Part shown: positions 19,010 to 29,529 of the stretch, in pieces
Layout of the letters: the number at the start of each line of letters is the position of its first letter
Numbering within the stretch: the first letter of the stretch is position 1
DNA from: Caldinitratiruptor microaerophilus
Lineage (GTDB): Bacteria > Bacillota > Sulfobacillia > Symbiobacteriales > ZC4RG38
Length of the DNA: 64,000 nt
Reading direction: 5' to 3'
Assembly (NCBI RefSeq): GCF_025999835.1
Contig: NZ_AP025628.1
Location: forward strand, 2,542,001-2,606,000
The notes under the pieces: model-generated
Told to the model about the DNA's origin: nothing
What the model saw: the letters and a program-made list of their open reading frames with translations, nothing else
Database searches by the model: none
Position numbers and translations under genes: made by a program

Positions 19010-19051
19010 GTGGCGGAGCGGGCCCGGCCGGAGCCGGGCCCGCTTCGCCAC
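19010..19051 (-). terminator. 19-bp hairpin directly after the dnaJ stop
   Basis: Arms 19010-19028 and 19033-19051 pair over 19 positions with a single G-U mismatch around a 4-base loop. The hairpin abuts the dnaJ stop codon (19052-19054) and lies 34 bases before prmA. No U-tract. Probably a partial terminator or 3'-end stabiliser that lowers prmA relative to dnaJ. Confidence 0.7.
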
Positions 19052-20215
19052 TCACATCCCGAAGGCGTCGCGCATCTTGCCCAGGAAGGTCTTCGAGTCC
19101 TCGACCCGCTCGCCCCGGAGCCGGGCCAGCTCCCGCAGGAGCTCTCGCTCGCGCGGACTCAGCCGGGACGGGATCTCGACGCGGATGGTGACGATCTGAT
19201 CGCCCCGCCCCCGGGCCTTCAGCCTCGGCATCCCCTTGCCCTTGAGGGTGAAGGTAGCGCCAGGCTGGGTGCCCTCCGGCACCCGCAGGGGCACGGGACC
19301 GTCCAGCGTGGGGATCTCGATCTCGGCGCCCAGAGCGGCCTGCGTGAAGGAGATCGGTACCTCCAGCAGGATGTCGTCGCCCTCGCGCCGGAACTGCGGG
19401 TGCGGGCGCACGTGCACGACGATGTAGAGGTCGCCCGGCGGGCCGCCACGGGCCCCGCCCTCCCCGTACCCGGACATCCGCAGGCGGGTGCCGGTGTCGA
19501 CGCCGGCCGGCACCTGGACCTGCACGGTCTGGTCGCGCCGCACGCGGCCCCGGCCATGGCATTCCGGGCATGGATCCTGCACGACCCGCCCCTCGCCGTG
19601 GCACACGTCGCAGGTGGTGGCGCGGACGAAGCGGCCGAACGCCGTGGTCGTCACGTGCTGTACCTGGCCGGAGCCTCCGCAGCGGGGGCACCGCACCGGC
19701 TGGGTGCCGGGGCGGGCGCCGCTGCCGCCGCAGATCGGACAGGTCATCACGCGGGGCACCCGGATCTCCTTCTGGACTCCGGTGGCCGCCTCCTCGAACT
19801 CGATCTCCAGGTGGTACTCGAGGTCGCGCCCCCGCTCGGGGCCGTGGCGACGGCGCCCGCCCATGGCCTCGCCGAAGAACATCTCGAAGATGTCCCCGAA
19901 CGGGCCGAAGTCCCCGGTCCCGAAGCCGCCGAAGTCGAAGGGGCCGCCGGCCCCGGGCCCCGGGCCGGCGCCCGCGCCGGCGAACTGCTCGGCGGCGTGC
20001 CCGAACTGGTCGTAGAGCTTGCGCTTTTCCGGGTTGGAGAGAACCTGGTACGCCTCGTTGATCTCCTTGAACTTCTCCGCGGCGGTCGGGTCGTCCTTGT
20101 TGGCGTCCGGGTGGTACTGCCGGGCAAGCTTCCGGAACGCCTTGCGGATCTCGTCCTCCGTGGCGTTCCGGCTGACGCCCAGCACCTCGTAGTAGTCCCG
20201 CTTGCTCACGCTCAC
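19052..20215 (-). CDS. dnaJ: Chaperone DnaJ
   Basis: 387 aa. J domain at residues 1-70 with the HPD motif in [11 protein letters not shown]; a Gly/Phe-rich linker ([12 protein letters not shown], then [13 protein letters not shown]); four CxxCxGxG zinc repeats ([32 protein letters not shown]); and a C-terminal substrate-binding domain. It is the Hsp40 that delivers clients to DnaK and stimulates its ATPase. It begins 21 bases after dnaK and is under the CIRCE at 22880-22906. Confidence 0.98.
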   Translation of the reverse strand: MSVSKRDYYEVLGVSRNATEDEIRKAFRKLARQYHPDANKDDPTAAEKFKEINEAYQVLSNPEKRKLYDQFGHAAEQFAGAGAGPGPGAGGPFDFGGFGTGDFGPFGDIFEMFFGEAMGGRRRHGPERGRDLEYHLEIEFEEAATGVQKEIRVPRVMTCPICGGSGARPGTQPVRCPRCGGSGQVQHVTTTAFGRFVRATTCDVCHGEGRVVQDPCPECHGRGRVRRDQTVQVQVPAGVDTGTRLRMSGYGEGGARGGPPGDLYIVVHVRPHPQFRREGDDILLEVPISFTQAALGAEIEIPTLDGPVPLRVPEGTQPGATFTLKGKGMPRLKARGRGDQIVTIRVEIPSRLSPRERELLRELARLRGERVEDSKTFLGKMRDAFGM

Positions 20216-20236
20216 ACCGCCTTGTGCACGGGGGCG

Positions 20237-22093
<1,857 letters not shown>

Positions 22094-22133
22094 CGCTGCG
22101 CCTCCCTCGCCGATCTGCCCCGGGTCCGCCTCC

Positions 22134-22802
22134 CTAGGGCCGGCGTGCCACCTTCACCAGTGCCGGCCGCACGAGCCGCTCGCCCAGACGATAGCCCTTC
22201 TGCAGCTCCTCCACCACCGTGGCGACCTCCGACTCGCCCTCGACCTGCAGGACCGCCTCGTGGACGTGCGGGTCGAAGGCCGTTCCTGGCTCGGCCGCCA
22301 CGGCAACCAGACCCGCCCGCTCGAGGACCTCCCGGAACTGGCGCGCGATCATCTCGACCCCGGCCCGCAGGGACTCGAGGGTCGCGCCCTCGGCATTCGC
22401 GGCGGTCAGGGCCCGCTCCAGGTTGTCGAGCACGGGGAGGAGTTCCCGGAGCAAGTTCAGGTTGGCGTACTGTACCGTCTCCTCGCGCTCGCGCTGCGCG
22501 CGGCGGCGGTAGTTCTCGTAGTCCGCCTGGACGCGTGCCAGCCGCTCCAGGTACGCGCGGGCCTCTTCCCGGGCGGCCTCGAGCTCGGCCCGGAGGACCT
22601 CCGCACCGGGCCCGTCCGCCGCCGGTTCGCCTCCGGGCTCCGCCGGGCCTGCCACCTCCACTGCGCCCGGCGGCGGGGCTTCTCCCGACGCCGGGCCGTC
22701 AGCAGGCCCCCCCTCCGCCTGCCCGGCGCCCCGCCCTTCGAGGCGGGCCTCCTCCGCGCCGGGTCGACCGTCCTGTGGCCCGCTGCGCTCCCACTCGGCC
22801 AT
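22134..22802 (-). CDS. grpE: Nucleotide exchange factor GrpE
   Basis: 222 aa from the ATG at 22802, six bases from AGGAGG. An acidic, Gly/Pro-rich N-terminal region of about 65 residues is followed by a long coiled coil ([20 protein letters not shown], then [14 protein letters not shown]) and the C-terminal beta domain ending [15 protein letters not shown]. It releases ADP from DnaK. First gene after its own CIRCE and promoter, so grpE-dnaK-dnaJ-prmA can be transcribed without hrcA. Confidence 0.96.
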   Translation of the reverse strand: MAEWERSGPQDGRPGAEEARLEGRGAGQAEGGPADGPASGEAPPPGAVEVAGPAEPGGEPAADGPGAEVLRAELEAAREEARAYLERLARVQADYENYRRRAQREREETVQYANLNLLRELLPVLDNLERALTAANAEGATLESLRAGVEMIARQFREVLERAGLVAVAAEPGTAFDPHVHEAVLQVEGESEVATVVEELQKGYRLGERLVRPALVKVARRP

Positions 22803-22879
22803 GACTGGCCTCCTCCGCCCCGGTGGAGTCCGACCGAAGAGCGGGCGCGGAGAACCCGCGCCCGTTCGCCGTCGACCCG

Positions 22880-22906
22880 TTAGCACTCCTACCGGCAGAG
22901 TGCTAA
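22880..22906. promoter_or_regulatory. CIRCE operator upstream of grpE
   Basis: Perfect TTAGCACTC-N9-GAGTGCTAA. It is the HrcA binding site and lies just downstream of the grpE -10 element, so repressor binding would block initiation. Confidence 0.97.
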
Positions 22907-22918
22907 CGCTCACCCATG

Positions 22919-22947
22919 AACATAGCACCGGTCCCAGCCAGTGTCAA
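22919..22947 (-). promoter_or_regulatory. Sigma-A promoter of grpE-dnaK-dnaJ
   Basis: TTGACA (22947-22942), 17-base spacer, TATGTT (22924-22919). The CIRCE begins 12 bases further on, covering the expected transcription start. Confidence 0.88.
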
Positions 22948-22956
22948 GCAAAGCGG

Positions 22957-23994
22957 CTACTGCGGGATGAGGCCCCGGGAGGCCGCTTCGGACAGGTGGC
23001 GGGTGAGGTCCTCCACCAGCCCGATCACCCTCCCGTACTCCATCCGCCGGGGACCGATGACCCCGAGCCGGCCCACGACGCGACCCCCGATCCGGTACGT
23101 CGCGGAGATCACGCTGCAGTCGTGCAACTCGCGGAGCCGGATCTCCTCGCCGATCTGCACCGACAGGTCGCCGCTCTCGGGACTCCCGAGGACCTCTTGC
23201 ACCATGTCCGGCTGCTCGAGGAAGCTCAGCAGGGCCCGCGCCTTCTCGACGTTCCGGAACTCGGGCTGCTCGAGCACGTGCGTGGTGCCGCCAAGATACA
23301 GCCGCCGGTGTTCACCGGGCTCCATGGACTCCGCGAGGAAGGCGAGGGCCTGCTCGAGCAGCGCCCCGTACCGCCGCAGCTCGCGCTGGAGCTCCTCCAG
23401 GGCACCCCGGCCCAGGGAGGACACCCGCCGCCCCCGCAGGTGGTCGCTCAGGAGCTGGGACACCTCCTGGAGCTCCACCAGGGTGACCTCGGGCGGCACG
23501 TCGACGATGGACTTCTCGATGAAGCCCGCGTCGGTGATGTAGACGAGAAGGGCCCGTTCCCCGGTGAGCGGGACGAGCCGGATCTCCTGGATCACGGTCT
23601 CGCCCACCTGCGGCCCCGCCGCGACCCCGGTCAGCCGGGTCATCTCGGAGAGGAGACGCGCCGCCTCCCGGATCAGGCTGTCCAGCTCCCGGAACTTGCG
23701 TTCGAAGGTCCGCCGGATGCGCTCTTCCTCCTCCGCCGACACCTCGCGGACCTCCATCAGGCAGTCGACGTAGTAGCGGTAGCCGCGGTCGGAAGGGACG
23801 CGGCCCGCGGACGTGTGCGGCTGCTCCAGGTACCCCAGTTCCTCCAGGTCGGCCATCTCGTTGCGGATGGTGGCCGGGCTCACCCCGAGGCGGTACTTGC
23901 GGGCGATGGTGCGCGAGCCGACAGGCTCCGCGGTGGCCACGTAGTCGTCGATGACCGCTTGCAGTACACGGTTCTTGCGCTCGTCCATCGGCAC
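22957..23994 (-). CDS. hrcA: Heat-inducible transcription repressor HrcA
   Basis: 345 aa, normal length. An N-terminal winged helix (RKNRVLQAVIDDYVATAEPVGS; the recognition-helix area is SPATIRNEMADLEE) is followed by the GAF-like core and a C-terminus with the family phrase VIGPRRMEYGRVIGLVE. It represses the CIRCE-bearing genes and is kept active by GroEL in known systems. It has its own CIRCE and promoter at 24016-24085, giving autoregulation, and is separated from grpE by a second CIRCE. Confidence 0.97.
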   Translation of the reverse strand: MPMDERKNRVLQAVIDDYVATAEPVGSRTIARKYRLGVSPATIRNEMADLEELGYLEQPHTSAGRVPSDRGYRYYVDCLMEVREVSAEEEERIRRTFERKFRELDSLIREAARLLSEMTRLTGVAAGPQVGETVIQEIRLVPLTGERALLVYITDAGFIEKSIVDVPPEVTLVELQEVSQLLSDHLRGRRVSSLGRGALEELQRELRRYGALLEQALAFLAESMEPGEHRRLYLGGTTHVLEQPEFRNVEKARALLSFLEQPDMVQEVLGSPESGDLSVQIGEEIRLRELHDCSVISATYRIGGRVVGRLGVIGPRRMEYGRVIGLVEDLTRHLSEAASRGLIPQ

Positions 23995-24015
23995 CGGCTA
24001 CCACCCCCGGCCTGG

Positions 24016-24042
24016 TTAGCACTCGTTCAACTAGAGTGCTAA
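24016..24042. promoter_or_regulatory. CIRCE operator upstream of hrcA
   Basis: Perfect TTAGCACTC-N9-GAGTGCTAA, 21 bases before the hrcA start; indicates autorepression. Confidence 0.97.
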
Positions 24043-24055
24043 CCGGCTCAGCATG

Positions 24056-24085
24056 AACGTAACATCGCCCCGCGAGGGGTGTCAA
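24056..24085 (-). promoter_or_regulatory. Sigma-A promoter of hrcA
   Basis: TTGACA (24085-24080), 18-base spacer, TACGTT (24061-24056), just upstream of the CIRCE. Slightly weaker -10 and longer spacer than the grpE promoter. Confidence 0.8.
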
Positions 24086-24101
24086 GCCAGGACCGCCGCC
24101 G

Positions 24102-25310
24102 CTATTCCCAGCGGCGGCGGTCCTCGATGCGCGGGGTTTTGTCGGGCAGCGTGCCGGGCTCGACCAGTTCGACCTCCGCTGTCACCCGGGTGGTCGCCTT
24201 GATGGCTTGGGAGAGCGCCGCCGGGTCGACCACGCCAGCCGCCTCCACCCGGACGGTCAGCCGGTCCCGGTGCCCCCCGTCTCGATCCACGACAGCGTGC
24301 CACCGGCCTGCGCCGGGGATGCGGGACACGGCTTCCTGGATCTGGTCCGGGTAGACGAACATCCCCCGCACCTTCACGGCCTCCCCGGCCCGGCCGAGCC
24401 AGCCCCGGATCCGGGGCTCCGGCCGGCCACAGGGGCAGGGCTCCGGCACGAGCGCCGTGAGGTCCCCCGTACCGAAGCGCAGGAGGGGGTACGTCTCGTC
24501 CAGGAGGGTGACCACCAGTTCACCCACCTCGCCGGCGGGGACCGGCCGGCCCTCGGGGTCGCACACCTCGACCATCACGCCGGGGTCGAGGTGCTGGCCC
24601 TCCCGCACCTCGCACTCGTAGGCCACGGAGCCCAGGTCGGCCGTGCCGAACCCCTGGAAGACCTCCACGCCGTAGCCCTGCAGGCGGGCCCGAAGGGAAG
24701 GCGGTAGCGGCTCCGCCGTCACGTAGGCCTTGCGCAGGGCGGTGCGCAGGCCCAGCGCCTCCGCGCGCTCCAGGAGGGACAGGAGGTAGCTCGGCAGCCC
24801 CACGTACCCCGTGGCGCCGGTGTCGGACAGGACCCGGACCTGCAGGTCCTGCTGGCCGACCCCGCCGGGGATCACGACGCACCCGGCCGCCCGCAGCCCC
24901 GTGTCCAGCATGAACCCGGCGGGGCTGAGGTGGTAGGAGAAGCAGTTCAGGACCACGTCGCCGGGGGCGAAGCCGGCCGCCCGCAGCGCCCGGGAAAAGC
25001 GCCAGAAGTCCTCCCGCGCGCCCTGCGGATCGTACACCGGCCCCGGCGAGACGAAGATGCGGGCCAGGTCAGAGACCGGCACGCCCAGGAGGCCGCCGAA
25101 GGGCAGGGAGGCCGCCTGGTGCCGTCCCAGCGCTTCCTTGCGGAGGACCGGCAGGGGAAGGAGGTCCTCCGGTCCCCGCACGTCCTCCGGCCGGATCCCC
25201 GCGGCCTCGAGGCGCGCCCGCCAGGCCGGGCTGTGGTCCCACGCGTGCCGCACGACGCGGCGCAGGGCCTCCCCGGCCCCCGCAGCCAGCCAGACGCTGC
25301 CCCCCGTCAT
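24102..25310 (-). CDS. Phenylacetate-CoA ligase-like adenylate-forming enzyme (PaaK2)
   Basis: 402 aa from the ATG at 25310, which overlaps the livF stop as ATGA and has AGAGGTGG upstream; a GTG at 25319 is the alternative. The ANL/PaaK fold is recognisable: RHAWDHSPAWRARLEAAGI at the start, VFQGFGTADLGSVAYEC (acceptor of the adenylate), LLRFGTGDLTALVPEPCPCGR (hinge and CxCGR) and VKVRGMFVYPDQIQEA. The phosphate loop is weaker than in canonical PaaK (IFVSPGPVY), so it may be a divergent ligase of another acid. Last gene of the sigma-54-controlled cluster. Confidence 0.82.
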   Translation of the reverse strand: MTGGSVWLAAGAGEALRRVVRHAWDHSPAWRARLEAAGIRPEDVRGPEDLLPLPVLRKEALGRHQAASLPFGGLLGVPVSDLARIFVSPGPVYDPQGAREDFWRFSRALRAAGFAPGDVVLNCFSYHLSPAGFMLDTGLRAAGCVVIPGGVGQQDLQVRVLSDTGATGYVGLPSYLLSLLERAEALGLRTALRKAYVTAEPLPPSLRARLQGYGVEVFQGFGTADLGSVAYECEVREGQHLDPGVMVEVCDPEGRPVPAGEVGELVVTLLDETYPLLRFGTGDLTALVPEPCPCGRPEPRIRGWLGRAGEAVKVRGMFVYPDQIQEAVSRIPGAGRWHAVVDRDGGHRDRLTVRVEAAGVVDPAALSQAIKATTRVTAEVELVEPGTLPDKTPRIEDRRRWE

Positions 25311-26098
25311 GCGAGCCACCTCTTCCGGCGCCGGTACGCCTTCACGTCCCGGTAGCTCTTGCGCCCGACCTCGGTCAGCCCCAGGTAGAACTCCTTCACG
25401 TCCTCGTTCTCCAGGAGCCGCTCGGTGGGGCCCTCGAGCACGATGCGCCCGTTCTCCATCACATAGCCGTAATGGCTGATGCGGAGGGCCACCCGGGCGT
25501 TCTGTTCCACCAGGAGGAAGGTCGTGCCGACTTCCTGGTTGAGCTTTTGCACGATGCCGAAGATCTCCTGCACCAGGAGCGGCGCCAGGCCAAGGGAGGG
25601 CTCGTCCAGCAGCACGAGCTTGGGACGAGCCATGAGGGCCCGGCCGATGGCCACCATCTGCTGCTCCCCGCCGGAGAGGTACCCGGCCTTGCGGTGCCGC
25701 AGGCTCACGAGCCGGGGGAAATAGTGGTAGACGAGGTCGAGGTCGGCCCGGACGCCCCGGCGGTCGCGACGGGTGTACGAGCCGGCGAGCAGGTTCTCCT
25801 CGACGGTGAGGTGCTCGAAGACGTGCCGGCCCTCCATGACCTGGAAGATCCCGCGGCGGACGATGGTCTCCGCATCCAGGCCGTTCAACCGCTCGCCCTC
25901 GAACTCGATCACCCCGTCGGTGACCTCGCCGTTTTCCGACTTCAGGAGCCCCGAGATGGCCTTGAGCGTCGTGGTCTTTCCCGCGCCGTTGGCGCCGAGG
26001 AGGGCCACGATCTTCCCCTGCGGCACCTGGAGGGACATCCCCTTCAGCACCAGGATGACCTTCTCGTAGACGACCTCCACGTTGTTGAGCCGGAGCAA
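25307..26098 (-). CDS. livF: Branched-chain-type ABC transporter ATP-binding protein LivF
   Basis: 263 aa from a TTG at 26098 with GGAGGGGGG upstream; a GTG at 26152 would add 18 residues of no family character. Walker A GANGAGKTT, signature motif LSGGEQQM and Walker B LVLLDEPSLGLAP are intact. The C-terminal extension of about 25 residues (FYLGLTEVGRKSYRDVKAYR) is characteristic of the LivF sub-group that sits beside PaaK and acyl-CoA synthetase genes. It energises uptake with LivG. Confidence 0.92.
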   Translation of the reverse strand: MLRLNNVEVVYEKVILVLKGMSLQVPQGKIVALLGANGAGKTTTLKAISGLLKSENGEVTDGVIEFEGERLNGLDAETIVRRGIFQVMEGRHVFEHLTVEENLLAGSYTRRDRRGVRADLDLVYHYFPRLVSLRHRKAGYLSGGEQQMVAIGRALMARPKLVLLDEPSLGLAPLLVQEIFGIVQKLNQEVGTTFLLVEQNARVALRISHYGYVMENGRIVLEGPTERLLENEDVKEFYLGLTEVGRKSYRDVKAYRRRKRWLA

Positions 26099-26204
26099 CC
26101 CCGATCCCCCCTCCGAAGCGGCAGGGTGAAGCGGCCGCGGCGAGGCGGGCACGGGGGGCCGGCGGGACCCGGGCGCGCCCCGGGGGCGCCGGCCCCCGGC
26201 GCCG

Positions 26205-27473
26205 TCAGTCGAGGCTCATCTCGGCGAGCGGCTCGAACCGGCCGTTCTTGACCTGGTACAGGCGGGTCGTCTTGGCGCCGGCGTGGTCCTTGTCGGTGAA
26301 GGTCACGGGGGCTGCCAGACCGCCCAGGTCGTGGTTGCGGAAGCTCTCCAGCGCCGCCTTGATCGACTCGCCCGTGACCTCGCCCTTCACCTGGGCGATC
26401 GCGTCGACGATCACCTTGGCCGAGACCCAGCCCTGGACGTACTTCTGGGTCTTCTCCTCGAGCTTCTTGCCCTTGGCGGAGAGGTACTCCTGGATCTCCT
26501 TCATCCCCGGGCGGTCGGTCTCGTACGGGAAGGCGAACGGGATCACGCCGATGTAGCCCTCGGCGGCCTCGCCCGCGTTCTTGACGACGCCCTCGTCCGC
26601 CGCCCAGTTGAGGCCGATGAACTGGGTCTTGAGCCCCAGCTTCTTGGCCTCCTTGAGGGTCACCACGGTGGCGTTCGTGGTCTCCTGGATGAGGGCGTAC
26701 TCGGCGCCCTTCTTCTGGAGCTCGAGCATCTGGGTGGCGGCCTCCGTCGCGTTCAGGGCCACCACCACCTCGCCCACCCAGTTGAGGCCGAGCTTCTGGG
26801 CATACTCCCTGGCGTCGCCCAGGGGCGACTTGCCGAACGGGGTGTCGTTGTAAACGAATCCGACCTTGGCGCCGGGTTTCTGCTGGGCGATCCACTTCAG
26901 GGCCATGCGGGCCTGGTCAGAGTACGTGGCGGCCACGAGGAAGTTGTACGGCGTCTTGGACGGGTCGCGCAGGTTCTCACTGAGCGAGCCGGAGACGTAC
27001 GGGATCTTGTCCTTGGCGATGAGTTCCTTCATCGCCTCGGTGTCGCCGGTGCCCCAGCCGTAGATCGCGACCACCTTGTCCTGGGTCACCAGCTTCTTGT
27101 ACAGGTCGACGGCCTGCGGCACCTTGTACGCGTAGTCCTGCCACACCAGGTCGATCTTGCGCCCGTTCACGCCGCCCTTCGTGTTCACGAAGTCGACGTA
27201 GTCGCGGACCCCCTCCGAGTACGGGGTGCCGACGTCGCCGGTCCCGCCGGTGAGGTCGAAGATGCCGCCGAGCTTGATCGTCGCGCCGGCAGCGGCGGGG
27301 GCTGCCGCCTGCCCTCCGGACGGCTGGGCGGGGGCGGCCTTCTGCTGGGCACCCGACTGCCCCGCCTGCGCCGGGGTCTCCTGCTTGGCGGCCGGCTTCC
27401 CGCCGCAGCCAAAGGCGGCGGTGGCCAGCGCCAGGACGGCCAGCAAGCCCAGGACACGCACCTTGCGCACCAT
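26205..27473 (-). CDS. ABC transporter substrate-binding lipoprotein, LivK-like
   Basis: 422 aa from the ATG at 27473, seven bases from GGAGG. Signal peptide with lipobox-like AAFGC, then an Ala/Gln/Pro-rich linker (about residues 25-60) and a type I periplasmic-binding fold (IKLGGIFDLTGGTGDVGTPY, later KVGFVYNDTPFGKSPLGDA). Extracytoplasmic and membrane-tethered. Ligand cannot be read from sequence; in this cluster type an aromatic or short-chain acid is more likely than leucine (inference from the CoA-ligase neighbours). Confidence 0.88.
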   Translation of the reverse strand: MVRKVRVLGLLAVLALATAAFGCGGKPAAKQETPAQAGQSGAQQKAAPAQPSGGQAAAPAAAGATIKLGGIFDLTGGTGDVGTPYSEGVRDYVDFVNTKGGVNGRKIDLVWQDYAYKVPQAVDLYKKLVTQDKVVAIYGWGTGDTEAMKELIAKDKIPYVSGSLSENLRDPSKTPYNFLVAATYSDQARMALKWIAQQKPGAKVGFVYNDTPFGKSPLGDAREYAQKLGLNWVGEVVVALNATEAATQMLELQKKGAEYALIQETTNATVVTLKEAKKLGLKTQFIGLNWAADEGVVKNAGEAAEGYIGVIPFAFPYETDRPGMKEIQEYLSAKGKKLEEKTQKYVQGWVSAKVIVDAIAQVKGEVTGESIKAALESFRNHDLGGLAAPVTFTDKDHAGAKTTRLYQVKNGRFEPLAEMSLD

Positions 27474-27563
27474 CTCTCTTCCTCCCCTTCCCACGGATCT
27501 CTGCGCTTCCGAACGTTCCGGCACCAACGGTGACCCGTTCCCGAAGCCGCGCCTCACCCCCTG

Positions 27564-28625
27564 TCAGTAGCTGAAGGGCCAGAGCCGGAAGTAGTCCTTC
27601 ACGTTTCGCCAGAGCCTGGCCAGGCCTTCCGGCTCGAGGACCAGGAACAGGATGATCGCCGTCCCGAACACGAACTCGCGCAGGAGCATCAGGCGGTCGC
27701 CGACCCCGGGCACGTACTGGGAGGCGAAGGTCGCCAGGCGGGACACGGCGATCGGCAGCACCACCATGAAGGCGGCGCCGTACACGGAACCCATGACGGA
27801 GCCCAGGCCGCCGATGATGATCATCGCCAGCAGCTCGATCGACAGGAGGATCGTGAAGTGCTCCGGGTTGATGATGAGGACGTAGGGCCCCCACAAAGCC
27901 CCCGCCACGCCGGCATAGAAGGCGGACAGGGCGAAGGCGAGCACCTTGTACCGGAAGAGGTCGACCCCCATGACCTCCGCGGCCAGATCCCGGTCCCGGA
28001 TCGCCACCAGGGCCCGCCCCACCCGGGTCCGGAAGAGGTTCACCGCGAAGGCGCCGTGCAGCAGCGCGAGGGTGAGGGCGAGGTAGTAGAAGGTCTCCTC
28101 GCTGTCCAGCGCGTGGCCCAGGATGGTGGGTCGGGGGACGCTCATGCTGTTGACCCCGCCCGTCACCGACTCCCAGCGGATGAACACGAAGTCCAGCACC
28201 ACCTGCGCCGCCAGCGAGGCGATCGCCAGGTACAGGCCCTTGAGGCGGGCGGAGGGGAGGCCGAAGATCGCCCCCACCAGGGCGGCGATCAGGCCGCCGG
28301 CGGGTGCCGCCACCCAGAAGGGCACGCCGTGCTTCGTCATGAGGTAGCCGCTGGCGAAGGCGCCCACGCCCATGAAGGCGCCGTGGCCAATGGAGATCTG
28401 CCCGGCGAACCCCGTCAGGATGTTGAGCCCGATGGCGGCGATGGAGAAGATGGCGACCTGGTTGAGGATGCTGGTGACGTAGGAGCCGAGGAGCGAGGGC
28501 AGGAGGTAGAGGACCGCGATCAGGAGCCACAGGCGGGCCTTGGCGATCGGGGTGTGGTGCAGGGCGAGGTCCTCGCGGTACGTGGTCCGGAACACCCCGC
28601 ACTCCATGGCGAACGGATAGCGCAC
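27564..28625 (-). CDS. livM: Branched-chain-type ABC transporter permease LivM
   Basis: 353 aa. An N-terminal soluble stretch of about 30 residues precedes nine or ten membrane helices. NILTGFAGQISIGHGAFMGVGAFASG is the LivM permease signature (key part GQISIGHGAFMGVGA). The central loop ARLKGLYLAIASLAAQVV and IIIGGLGSVMGSVYGAAFMV match the family. Starts with GTG four bases after livH ends. Forms the membrane channel with LivH. Confidence 0.93.
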   Translation of the reverse strand: MRYPFAMECGVFRTTYREDLALHHTPIAKARLWLLIAVLYLLPSLLGSYVTSILNQVAIFSIAAIGLNILTGFAGQISIGHGAFMGVGAFASGYLMTKHGVPFWVAAPAGGLIAALVGAIFGLPSARLKGLYLAIASLAAQVVLDFVFIRWESVTGGVNSMSVPRPTILGHALDSEETFYYLALTLALLHGAFAVNLFRTRVGRALVAIRDRDLAAEVMGVDLFRYKVLAFALSAFYAGVAGALWGPYVLIINPEHFTILLSIELLAMIIIGGLGSVMGSVYGAAFMVVLPIAVSRLATFASQYVPGVGDRLMLLREFVFGTAIILFLVLEPEGLARLWRNVKDYFRLWPFSY

Positions 28626-28629
28626 GGGC

Positions 28630-29529
28630 TCACACCCTCTCGATGATCTCCTTGCCGAAGAGGCCGTAAGGGCGGATGAGGAGCACGAGGAGGAGGAAGG
28701 CGAAGGGGGCGACCTCCTTCACCCCGCCGCCGGGGACGAGCGGGTCGAGGTAGCCGCCGGCCAGGTTCTCCAGGATGCCGATCACGAACCCGCCGGCGAT
28801 CGCCCCCGGGATGCTGTCCAGGCCGCCGAGGATGGCGACGGGCAGCACCTTGAGCCCGTAACTGGACAGGATCGGCGTGATCCCGTTCATGTTGCCGAGC
28901 ATGACCCCGCCCAGGCCGGAGACCATCGCCGCCACGCCCCAGGTCACGGCCAGCACCCGCTTCACGCTGATCCCCATGCTGAGGGCCGCCTGCTGGTCGT
29001 CGGCGCTCGCCCGCATGGCGATGCCCGTGATGCTGTACCGGAAGAACGCCGTGAGCGCCACGAGGAGGATCACGGCCGCGGCCAGGGTCCAGAGGTGCGC
29101 CTCGGACACCAGCACCCGGTAGGGGCCGGCCGCCAGCTGGATGGGCTCCTGGGAGAACACGGGCGGGTAGGAGCGCGGTGCGGTCCCCCAGATCATGTGG
29201 ATGAGCGACCGGATGATCATCGAGAGCCCGAGGGTCGCCATGATCACCGAGATCGCGGGCTCGCCGATGAAGGGCCGCAGGACGAGCCGCTCGACCAGGA
29301 GGCCGGTGCCGAAGGCCGCCGCCAGGCTGAGGAGAACCGCCAGGAGGAACGGCACCTGGAGCGACCCGGCGAAGACGAGCCCGATGTAGGCGCCCAGCAG
29401 GAGGAACTCGCCCTGGGCCAGGTTGATCACGTCGGAGGACTTGTAGATGAGGACGAAGCCCAGGGCCACCAGCGCGTAGAGCGACCCCACCACGATCCCC
29501 TGGACGACGAGCTGAAGGAGCAGCTCCAC
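28630..29529 (-). CDS. livH: Branched-chain-type ABC transporter permease LivH
   Basis: 299 aa, about eight membrane helices. Starts MELLLQLVVQGIVVGSLYAL, with INLAQGEFLLLGAY (the LivH analogue of the LivM GQxSxGH loop) and VAILGGLDSIPGAIAGGFV. The GTG start directly follows the acyl-CoA synthetase stop; GGGGAGG is inside the upstream gene. Pairs with LivM. Confidence 0.93.
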   Translation of the reverse strand: MELLLQLVVQGIVVGSLYALVALGFVLIYKSSDVINLAQGEFLLLGAYIGLVFAGSLQVPFLLAVLLSLAAAFGTGLLVERLVLRPFIGEPAISVIMATLGLSMIIRSLIHMIWGTAPRSYPPVFSQEPIQLAAGPYRVLVSEAHLWTLAAAVILLVALTAFFRYSITGIAMRASADDQQAALSMGISVKRVLAVTWGVAAMVSGLGGVMLGNMNGITPILSSYGLKVLPVAILGGLDSIPGAIAGGFVIGILENLAGGYLDPLVPGGGVKEVAPFAFLLLVLLIRPYGLFGKEIIERV

